In this document: one piece after another, positions 39,701 to 43,570 of the stretch
How positions within the stretch are numbered: the first letter of the stretch is position 1
Layout: each line of letters begins with the position of its first letter
Assembly (NCBI GenBank): GCA_013399895.1
Contig: VXBA01000906.1
Span: forward strand, 187,932-251,931
Source of the DNA: Serilophus lunatus
Taxonomy: Eukaryota; Chordata; Aves; Passeriformes; Eurylaimidae
DNA length: 64,000 nucleotides
Reading direction: 5' to 3'
Program-made: the position numbers and the translations under genes
The notes under the pieces: model-generated
The model's database searches: none
What the model was told of the DNA's origin: nothing
What the model saw: only the letters and a program-made list of their open reading frames with translations

Positions 39701-40034
39701 TGTCTGCATGGTATCTCCAAGCTAGAGTAGCTCCATGAGGGTTTAAAGGACCACATTAAAGAAAAACGCCTTACAAGTTGCAAACTGCATTAAGTCTGTT
39801 CAAAAGACACCAGGCAACATTCGTGACCTTTTCTACATTGGGATCCTCCTACGATTGACCATTCCTATGAATGGAAAGGACGGTATCTTTGCCACACTGA
39901 TTTTTTTTTTCAATATTGTTTTAATGGGTTCATCAATAAAGCAAGAAAAAGAACTAACATAAAAGGCAGCACTTACGTGTGAGAACACCACTGCTGAGCA
40001 GCAGGGAGAGCAGCAAGAGCTGCACAGGGCCCAT
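4680..40034 (-). CDS. APOB: Apolipoprotein B-100 precursor, whole 29-exon coding span
   Basis: ApoB is the single-copy scaffold of liver VLDL/LDL. It is secreted through the ER with help from microsomal triglyceride transfer protein and is a receptor ligand on LDL-type particles. The exons listed below join in frame to 4,562 residues plus stop, almost the length of human apoB (4,563, from memory). Seen in order: signal peptide (about 1-19), vitellogenin-like N-terminal lipid-transfer region (about 35-1000), beta-rich region through exons 21-25, then exon 26 with alternating beta, helical (about 2075-2600) and beta blocks, and a helical C-terminal block in exon 29. The receptor-binding motif RKRGLKL lies at residues 3381-3387. 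All introns are GT-AG. Identification rests on unmistakable similarity across the whole length. The exact C-terminus is uncertain (see findings). Other introns and antisense frames contain nothing gene-like. Confidence 0.98.
6294..7330 (-). other. APOB: APOB intron 28
   Basis: About 1 kb of AT-rich intron between exons 28 and 29. No repeat or conserved element seen. Confidence 0.85.
7331..7514 (-). CDS. APOB: APOB exon 28
   Basis: Residues 3964-4025: [20 protein letters not shown] then [20 protein letters not shown], matching human SPAFTDLHLRYQKDKKGIST and SPAVGTVGMDMDEDDDFSKW. 184 nt; acceptor TTGTAG, donor GTAAGC. Confidence 0.95.
7515..8036 (-). other. APOB: APOB intron 27 with TA microsatellite
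   Basis: A 522-nt intron containing the (TA)n tract at 7591-7634. Nothing else recognised. Confidence 0.85.
7591..7634. repeat. (TA)n microsatellite
   Basis: Nearly perfect alternating TA over about 44 bp in APOB intron 27, with one TG interruption near the end. Likely length-polymorphic. Confidence 0.9.
8037..8151 (-). CDS. APOB: APOB exon 27
   Basis: Residues 3926-3964, [20 protein letters not shown], matching human DGTLASKTKGTFAHRDFSAE. 115 nt. Donor is GG|GTACGA, an uncommon but valid site. Acceptor TTTGCAG. Confidence 0.94.
8152..8943 (-). other. APOB: APOB intron 26
   Basis: A 792-nt intron after the giant exon, with an AT-alternating tract at 8693-8734 and no other feature seen. Confidence 0.85.
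8693..8734. repeat. (TA)n/(TATACA)n imperfect microsatellite
   Basis: Alternating purine-pyrimidine TATA tract with interspersed GTATACA steps, in APOB intron 26. Confidence 0.85.
8944..16524 (-). CDS. APOB: APOB exon 26: giant lipid-binding exon
   Basis: One uninterrupted 7,581-nt exon, residues 1399-3926, the hallmark of APOB. It holds beta1 (to about 2060), the alpha2 helical block (about 2075-2600, Glu/Lys/Ile-rich amphipathic helices), the proline-rich IPxF/LPxL segments, beta2, and the LDL-receptor site B RKRGLKL at 10559-10579. The codon matching the human edited Gln is GAA at 14207-14209. Acceptor TATTTCAG, donor GTAAGA. The first codons upstream of the acceptor are intronic and not translated. 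Long antisense open frames inside are by-products. Confidence 0.98.
10559..10579 (-). other. APOB: LDL-receptor-binding 'site B' motif within APOB
   Basis: RKRGLKL at residues 3381-3387, flanked by LT and ATALSLSN exactly as in human, where this basic cluster (mature 3359-3365) is the main LDLR contact. In birds the same protein also feeds the oocyte VLDL/vitellogenin receptor; whether this motif serves there is inference. Confidence 0.85.
16525..17388 (-). other. APOB: APOB intron 25
   Basis: An 864-nt intron with a short TA/CA tract at about 17022-17040. No mobile element seen. Confidence 0.85.
17389..17765 (-). CDS. APOB: APOB exon 25
   Basis: Residues 1273-1399: [20 protein letters not shown], then [20 protein letters not shown] and [17 protein letters not shown]. 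It carries the first copies of two motifs that recur in exon 26 (see findings). N-W-T and N-S-T sequons are present. 377 nt; acceptor TTCCAG, donor GTAACA. Confidence 0.96.
17766..19834 (-). other. APOB: APOB intron 24
   Basis: One of the longest introns (2.07 kb). Contains a short (TCA/TCT)n run at 18587-18622. No coding or mobile element recognised. Confidence 0.85.
18587..18622. repeat. Short trinucleotide (TCA/TCT)n run
   Basis: Imperfect TCATCATCTTCTTCTTCATC type repeat within APOB intron 24. Confidence 0.75.
19835..19980 (-). CDS. APOB: APOB exon 24
   Basis: Residues 1225-1273, [20 protein letters not shown] then [11 protein letters not shown], matching human AMSSWLQKASGSLPYTQTLQ and DFHIPENLFLK. 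146 nt; acceptor ATTGCAG, donor GTGAGG. Confidence 0.96.
20247..20434 (-). CDS. APOB: APOB exon 23
   Basis: Residues 1162-1224, [20 protein letters not shown] then [13 protein letters not shown], matching human EEKIEFEWNTGTNVDTKKM and DMTFRHVGSKLIV. 188 nt. Donor GTATGG sits 55 nt before the next in-frame-looking sequence and was fixed by the V|A join to exon 24. Confidence 0.93.
20558..20733 (-). CDS. APOB: APOB exon 22
   Basis: Residues 1103-1162, [20 protein letters not shown] then [20 protein letters not shown], matching human IKGVISIPRLQAEARSEILA. 176 nt; acceptor TCACAG, donor GTAGGG. Confidence 0.95.
20734..22008 (-). other. APOB: APOB intron 21
   Basis: A 1.28-kb intron between exons 21 and 22 carrying the compound AT/GA microsatellite at 21753-21792. 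Otherwise nothing recognised. Confidence 0.85.
21753..21792. repeat. Compound (AT)n(AG)n microsatellite
   Basis: About 20 bp of AT alternation running directly into about 18 bp of GA repeat, in APOB intron 21. Confidence 0.9.
22009..22219 (-). CDS. APOB: APOB exon 21
   Basis: Residues 1033-1103, [20 protein letters not shown] then [18 protein letters not shown]. Amphipathic beta-strand domain begins. 211 nt; acceptor TCTAG, donor GTAACT. Confidence 0.96.
22764..22885 (-). CDS. APOB: APOB exon 20
   Basis: Residues 992-1033, [20 protein letters not shown] then [20 protein letters not shown]. About the end of the N-terminal lipoprotein-initiation unit (the first ~1000 residues in human). 122 nt; donor GTAAGT. 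Confidence 0.96.
23110..23292 (-). CDS. APOB: APOB exon 19
   Basis: Residues 931-992: [20 protein letters not shown], ending YFPLTGESK, matching human NTLHLVSTTKTEVIPPLIEN and YYPLTGDTR. Two conserved cysteines and an N-S-T sequon. 183 nt; acceptor TTCCAG, donor GTAAGT. Confidence 0.96.
23293..23828 (-). other. APOB: APOB intron 18
   Basis: A 536-nt intron, AT-rich, no feature seen. Confidence 0.85.
23829..24040 (-). CDS. APOB: APOB exon 18
   Basis: Residues 861-931, [20 protein letters not shown] then [20 protein letters not shown]. Highly conserved with human. 212 nt; acceptor AAATAG, donor GTAATG. Confidence 0.97.
24041..25216 (-). other. APOB: APOB intron 17
   Basis: A 1.18-kb AT-rich intron, no feature seen. 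Confidence 0.85.
25217..25384 (-). CDS. APOB: APOB exon 17
   Basis: Residues 805-860, [20 protein letters not shown], matching human [20 protein letters not shown]. Beta-sheet region of the lipid pocket. 168 nt; acceptor TTCACAG, donor GTAAGT. Confidence 0.97.
25385..26130 (-). other. APOB: APOB intron 16
   Basis: A 746-nt intron, no feature seen. Confidence 0.85.
26131..26322 (-). CDS. APOB: APOB exon 16
   Basis: Residues 741-804, [20 protein letters not shown], matching human [20 protein letters not shown]. 192 nt, phase 0 both ends; donor GTATGT. Confidence 0.97.
26619..26795 (-). CDS. APOB: APOB exon 15
   Basis: Residues 682-740, [20 protein letters not shown] then [20 protein letters not shown], nearly identical to human. 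177 nt; acceptor TTTCAG, donor GTACAG. Confidence 0.97.
26796..27345 (-). other. APOB: APOB intron 14
   Basis: A 550-nt intron between exons 14 and 15, no feature seen. Confidence 0.85.
27346..27583 (-). CDS. APOB: APOB exon 14
   Basis: Residues 602-681. It closes the helical domain and starts the first lipid-binding beta sheet: [20 protein letters not shown] then [20 protein letters not shown]. 238 nt; acceptor CCTTAG, donor GTACAA. Confidence 0.96.
27936..28147 (-). CDS. APOB: APOB exon 13
   Basis: Residues 532-602, with [20 protein letters not shown] and [17 protein letters not shown], close to human [20 protein letters not shown] and [16 protein letters not shown]. 212 nt; acceptor TATAG, donor GTAAGT. 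The upstream intron carries a CR1 fragment. Confidence 0.96.
28148..29603 (-). other. APOB: APOB intron 12
   Basis: A 1.46-kb intron enlarged by a CR1 fragment at 28381-28685. The remainder is AT-rich without recognised elements. Confidence 0.85.
28381..28685 (-). mobile_element. CR1 LINE 3' fragment
   Basis: Plus-strand reading begins CATAGAATCAGAGAATGGTT and continues with the familiar CR1 tail phrases (GGGCTGGAAGAGACCATAAAG, GGGCAGAGACACC, CTTCTCTGGGCAGCCTGGCC) in reverse complement. The CR1 sense strand is therefore minus, the same as APOB. It is 5'-truncated and diverged, with no reverse-transcriptase frame, and sits in APOB intron 12. Confidence 0.9.
29604..29750 (-). CDS. APOB: APOB exon 12
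   Basis: Residues 483-531, [20 protein letters not shown] followed by [20 protein letters not shown], a near copy of the human helical segment. 147 nt, phase 0 both ends; donor GTAAAT. Confidence 0.96.
29872..29989 (-). CDS. APOB: APOB exon 11
   Basis: Residues 443-482, containing [15 protein letters not shown], matching human DDCTGDEDYTYLILR. Donor CGG|GTATTTTTA is weak but required by frame. 118 nt. Confidence 0.93.
30174..30401 (-). CDS. APOB: APOB exon 10
   Basis: Residues 367-443, [20 protein letters not shown], matching human [20 protein letters not shown]. The CxxxxC pair is kept. 228 nt; acceptor TTTCAG. The donor lies in a GTAAGTAATG run; the first GT gives the frame that joins exon 11. 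Confidence 0.94.
30402..31371 (-). other. APOB: APOB intron 9
   Basis: A 970-nt intron. No repeat family recognised. Confidence 0.85.
31372..31591 (-). CDS. APOB: APOB exon 9
   Basis: Residues 294-367, beginning the helical part of the lipid-transfer module: [20 protein letters not shown] is close to human [20 protein letters not shown]. 220 nt; acceptor TTGCTAG, donor GTATGT. Confidence 0.95.
31592..32324 (-). other. APOB: APOB intron 8
   Basis: A 733-nt AT-rich intron with a poly-T run next to the exon 9 acceptor. Confidence 0.85.
32325..32410 (-). CDS. APOB: APOB exon 8
   Basis: Residues 265-294, [20 protein letters not shown], matching human YGMVAQVTQTLKLEDTPKIN. 86 nt; an N-Q-T glycosylation sequon is visible. 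Donor GTATAG is weak. Confidence 0.94.
32600..32724 (-). CDS. APOB: APOB exon 7
   Basis: Residues 224-265 ([20 protein letters not shown]...), matching the human RPLSTLISSSQSCQYTLDAK region. Conserved Cys residues pair within the N-terminal domain. 125 nt; acceptor TTTACAG, donor GTAGGT. Confidence 0.94.
32725..33723 (-). other. APOB: APOB intron 6
   Basis: A 1.0-kb intron. No feature seen. Confidence 0.85.
33724..33879 (-). CDS. APOB: APOB exon 6
   Basis: Residues 172-223, [20 protein letters not shown] onward, with the YG-x-C motif shared with human DTVYGNC. 156 nt, phase 0 at both ends; acceptor TACCAG, donor GTAAGT. Confidence 0.95.
34065..34218 (-). CDS. APOB: APOB exon 5
   Basis: Residues 120-171, including [20 protein letters not shown] followed by [10 protein letters not shown], one of the most conserved stretches of the vitellogenin/apoB/MTP superfamily N-terminal barrel. 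154 nt; acceptor GGCTAG, donor GTAGGT. Confidence 0.96.
34219..35240 (-). other. APOB: APOB intron 4
   Basis: A 1.02-kb intron. No feature seen. Confidence 0.85.
35241..35386 (-). CDS. APOB: APOB exon 4
   Basis: Residues 72-120 ([18 protein letters not shown]...), part of the N-terminal beta-barrel. Two cysteines match positions of the disulfide-rich human N-terminus. Acceptor TTTTCAG, donor GTAAGC. Confidence 0.95.
35387..36213 (-). other. APOB: APOB intron 3
   Basis: An 827-nt intron. No feature seen. Confidence 0.85.
36214..36329 (-). CDS. APOB: APOB exon 3: start of vitellogenin-like domain
   Basis: Residues 33-71, with [18 protein letters not shown] and [14 protein letters not shown], very close to the human N-terminal lipid-transfer domain. 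Includes a conserved cysteine near the end. 116 nt; donor GTAGAC. Confidence 0.96.
36330..38378 (-). other. APOB: APOB intron 2
   Basis: A 2.05-kb intron separating the 39-nt exon 2 from exon 3. Mammalian APOB carries liver enhancer elements in intron 2; I could not pick out a matching block here by eye. Confidence 0.8.
38379..38417 (-). CDS. APOB: APOB exon 2: mature N-terminus
   Basis: A 39-nt micro-exon, the length known for exon 2 in mammals, encoding residues 20-33 ([14 protein letters not shown] with its neighbours). Acceptor TTTTTTACAG, donor GTAACT. Too short to be found as an open frame; placed by phase and the K-D-A-T-R-F join to exon 3. Confidence 0.9.
38418..39976 (-). other. APOB: APOB intron 1
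   Basis: A 1.56-kb AT-rich intron. No mobile element recognised. Confidence 0.8.
39977..40034 (-). CDS. APOB: APOB exon 1 (coding part): signal peptide
   Basis: Encodes residues 1-19 plus one base of codon 20. The protein begins [19 protein letters not shown], a classical leucine-rich secretory signal. Cleavage is probably just before or a few residues into QEETLESG; human mature apoB starts EEEML. ATG context is ACCATGG. Donor GTAAGT at 39976-39971. Confidence 0.93.
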
Positions 40035-40121
40035 GGTGAGCCCCGAAACCTCTTGCTGCTCTTTCTTTTCCTCTGTTTCCTTCCCTCTTCAAGTCTTCCC
40101 TGCTGTCTCAGAGGGAGAATA
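40035..40121 (-). other. APOB: Predicted 5' UTR of APOB
   Basis: The segment between the predicted transcription start and the ATG is purine-rich (repeated AGGAAA/GAAAGAG), has no ATG, and ends CTCACCATGG, a strong initiation context. The upper boundary is estimated from the TATA box only. Confidence 0.6.
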
Positions 40122-40143
40122 AGCCTTTTGACTTGGATCTCCA

Positions 40144-40151
40144 TTTATATA
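40144..40151 (-). promoter_or_regulatory. APOB: TATA box of APOB
   Basis: TATATAAA on the minus strand, 110 nt upstream of the start codon. A start of transcription about 30 nt downstream, near 40115-40123, would give a 5' UTR of roughly 80-90 nt with no upstream ATG. Confidence 0.75.
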
Positions 40152-40199
40152 GTCTGTAGCAAGCAGCTGAGTCAAACAGTTTAGAAAGCTTAGAGCAAA

Positions 40200-40219
40200 T
40201 TGCCAAAGGTCCAAAGGTG
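40200..40219 (-). promoter_or_regulatory. APOB: HNF4/ARP-1-type nuclear receptor site in APOB proximal promoter
   Basis: Read on the minus strand this stretch contains CCTTTGGACCTTTGGCAAT; on the plus strand it is a DR1 of two AGGTC-like half-sites, AGGTCC-A-AAGGTG. It lies about 50-75 bp upstream of the TATA box. Human APOB has a near-identical element (CCTTTGGACCTTTTGCAAT, from memory) at about -88 to -61, bound by HNF4 and related receptors and driving liver and intestine expression. The adjoining GCAAATTGCC could be a C/EBP-type site. Binding itself is inferred. Confidence 0.75.
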
Positions 40220-40272
40220 AGAGTCCCAGATCCTCACTGTGCTCTACACAGTGCCCTGATTTGGTCACTGGG

Positions 40273-40328
40273 AGTCATAGAACCATTTAGGTTGGGAAAA
40301 ACCTTTAAGATCATTGAACTAAACTCCA
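40273..40328 (-). mobile_element. Short CR1 3'-end fragment upstream of APOB promoter
   Basis: GTCATAGAACCATTTAGGTT followed by GGGAAAAACCTTTAAGATCATTG is the reverse complement of the CR1 3' end. Only about 55 bp remain. It lies about 120 bp upstream of the TATA box and just beyond the HNF4-like site. Confidence 0.8.
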
Positions 40329-42568
40329 GTAAACTGAGAATTCTCCAGTTAGCCAGGACTGCTCATAAATAACTGAAATTCGCTCAGTGAGCACTACTGC
40401 TAGCTCCCCATCCTTACCATAATTTCATGAGCTCTATGATTTTGTGATGAATCAAAAAACTCCTACCATACAGGGCTATCTCACTGCCTCCCTCTCCTTG
40501 CCTCAGTCCCTTCTGAAGAATTTGGAGTTACCCACTGTGGTGCTTCAGTTACTCAAGTTATCCCACCATGATCTGCCATGATGGCAGCTATATCAGTTTC
40601 CCTGCTGCCTACTGAATTCCAATTCCTCCTGTTTGTTGTCCATGCTGTGTGTAGTGATGTAGATGCACTTCACTGGTGCTACTGGTCCTGCCACATTTTG
40701 AAGGGAGAAGTTCTAATTCCTATATGACCACTCTCAGGTGCATCCATTGTTTCTACAACATCAAGAACTCTCATGTCTTTGGTGCCGCAAAAGTGGATCT
40801 CCACCCCCTACCTCCACTGAGACGGCAGATCAAAGGATCTTTGTAGGACACTGTCCCTCAAACACTGGCATGCTGCCTTCAGGCTTATCTGAAGGCAGAA
40901 GACTGAGCATGTACTGGAGATAAGTCAGTCTTCCAGTTCACTGTTTTCATTCTTTAACAAAGTTTTAAAAGCAAAATCCCTCAGCTATGGACTCTTAACA
41001 ATGTACTCAAATAAGTTACTGCACCTACATAAGAACTATTACACTGCATAAATTAGAGATGGAAGAAATTATCACTGAAGCATCCTTTAGTATAAATGCT
41101 GAGAGGCTTAAGGGTATAAATACTTGAGAAAATTAGAGTATTGTGCAATTACAGGAAGGAGAAAGATTTTTTTTTTCCCTTTGTATCAAAATTAATCATA
41201 TGTCTTTCTAAAAAATACAAATTACTTTTACTTGCAATATTTAGGTAAATCAGGTCATGTCCATGTTGAAAATAAGGTCTGTATAATTCTTTTGTTTCCT
41301 TACTTTTATATTCAATTTCTTTTGTTTGCTAATAATGGAAATATTATGAATGAAGAAGACAAACCTATGAAGAAGATAAACTTGATTAAAATACAAAGAA
41401 GAAAAAACTTTCTATGGATATGTATACTGGTAAAGAAGGCTGGGTTTATGTCACGAGAAATTCTAGTAGTTTGAAGTCTTTCTCTAGTCATATCTATCAA
41501 AATTAAATGCAGTAAAAAATTTTACTATGGAAACAGTTAAGAACATTTTGTTCAGTAAATTTAATTTCCTTATATCTGATCGAATGGAAGTGTTTTGACA
41601 TTCATAAATCAAAATATCTTCCCTTATCCTGTTGAATCAAAAATCAAATTTTGGCTTACCTAGGCGGTAATTTCTGTAACCTTACAATGTTACTGCTTTA
41701 CCATACATCATTAGTAGTTATCTTTAAAGTTTTATATGTCTTTATACCCCTTCTCTCTTGTACTTAATAGCTGGATTATGTTTCCCAGGATGGACTGTGA
41801 TCACTGTGCTTCGTAACATCAGCTCAACCAATGGTAAACGTTGATGTACAATGTTGTGTACTTTCTAATAAGGAAGGCAACTGCCTTGTAATCAGTATTT
41901 TGTCTGATGACATTAACAAGAGGATGTAATTTCTGAGAGATTTCTTGCAGAAATTTCTTTTGTGGATTCATCAGTGTTGGAGGCACCAGGAAGAAAGTAT
42001 TTCTTTGCTTTTACCATTTCAGTTTCTGTCATTGGCTGATATCAATCACAGATGAATAAGCCATTGGTAGATTATTATTTTTTACTTCCAAAAAAGCAAC
42101 ATTGTTTTTTGTTTACTTTTGTGTCCATAGCTGCCTCAATATGTGCTTAAATATGTAACGATTTTACTTTGTAGTATGATTCCAATAAAAAGACTACAAA
42201 AATGTAATTTTGCCCATAGCATTTCATCCTTTTTCGCATTCAGACATCAAGGTTTTGCCTAGTTCTTAAAATCTATCTACTTTTTCACTGCAGCACTGCA
42301 GAAAAATAGAGCTCTTGTGTGCCAAGGATTCAGAGTTGGCTATTTCCCTAGTAAAATAGGGAAATACTATACAAATAGTAAAATAGGGAAACCTGTGTCT
42401 ACTCACTGTCTTCAGGTAGTTATTTAAGCTGAAGTTGAAACTGACTGCATTAATATCATGTTGCAGGACTATAAAAAGATTACAAAAGTTATGACTCAGC
42501 CCATAAGCATGCAGGTAACATGAGTTTGCCAATCTACCATGACAGGTTTATACTGCTGAATTACCTAA
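40329..42568. other. APOB 5' flank, no gene seen
   Basis: No coding, RNA or recognised mobile element. Short open frames only. Confidence 0.55.
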
Positions 42569-42614
42569 TATCCTGGTTTTGGCTGGGATAGAGTTAATTT
42601 TCTTCTTAGTAGCT
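42569..42614 (+). mobile_element. Fragment resembling an avian endogenous retrovirus LTR
   Basis: TATCCTGGTTTTGGCTGGGA and the following TAGAGTTAATTTTCTTCTTAG match, from memory, the opening of an LTR family frequent in bird genomes. Similarity stops after about 46 bp. No viral genes are present. Family assignment is tentative. Confidence 0.5.
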
Positions 42615-43298
42615 TTTTCTTTTAAAAAGTCTTAGTTGTAGCTGTCCTAAAATTCAGAGTATAGATCCGTTTCTATAAAGATGAATTTATTTTATGAAAC
42701 TCTGCCTTCAGACTTCATTTCACTACACACTTTTCAACATCTGCACAAAGAAATCCACATCAAATCACCCATCTGAAACTGAACCCACTCCTTCCTACTT
42801 GTCTTTTCTAAAGAGGAACTATTTTTGTCGTGCCTGTTTTGGCAATGTCAACAATGGCTTTGCTAATAGTATTAAAATACAGAAAATTCATTAACCTTTA
42901 ATTATATATTGCATAATATATATTATCAATATAGATAATATTTTGTATATGTATATATTACATACATTACATTATATATTATAGACCCTAGTCTTAGTCG
43001 GTTTGAAGATACTGAATTTTATTTTCTCTCACTGGAACTAACCAGATGTTTTGCAGTACTTTTAACAGAGGTCACTGCATTATCTTAGGATAAGACCTTC
43101 AATTAACTCAGATACTTTATACATTTTCATACCTCATTTTCATTTAATTACTTTTGCAAGAAAACAGTTAATGGAAGCTATTATGCTTGGTACTAAGTTA
43201 CTTATATTCCAAAGAATCTTTTTGTCTTTTGTTCTGGTCTTCTCTTCCTTAATTCTTTTTCTTCTTTCTGTCCTTCATCCTTTCACCTTCTTTTATGC
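42615..43298. other. Non-genic AT-rich stretch
   Basis: Includes a block of TATA/ATTA-rich sequence at about 42900-42985. Nothing coding seen. Confidence 0.6.
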
Positions 43299-43570
43299 CC
43301 TTTTTCTCTTTTCTCTCTTTTTCTTTCTTTTCTTTTTTCTTTTCTTTCTTTTCTTTTCTTTTCTTTTCTTTTCTTTTCTTTTCTTTTCTTTTCTTTTCTT
43401 TTCTTTTCTTTTCTTTTCTTTTCTTTTCTTTTCTTTTCTTTCTTTTCTTTTCTTTTCTTTTCCTTTTCTTTTCTTTTCTTTTCTTTTCTTTTCTTTTCTN
43501 TTCTCTTCTCTTCTTTTATTTTCCTTTTTTCTTTTTTCTTTTTTCTTTTCTTTTTTCTTTTCTTTTCTTA
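43299..43570. repeat. (TTTTC)n pyrimidine tract with an unresolved base
   Basis: About 270 bp of nearly pure pyrimidine on the plus strand, core unit TTTTC, degrading to TTTCT/TCTTC at the ends. An N at 43500 shows that the assembly could not be resolved there. Frames read across it give only Phe/Ser/Leu or Lys/Glu/Arg low-complexity peptides and are not genes. Confidence 0.92.

Noticed and set aside
39833..40144. 103-codon minus-strand frame starting at an ATG inside the TATA region
   Set aside because: Its start lies upstream of the predicted transcription start, the frame differs from the signal-peptide frame, and it runs through the exon 1 donor.
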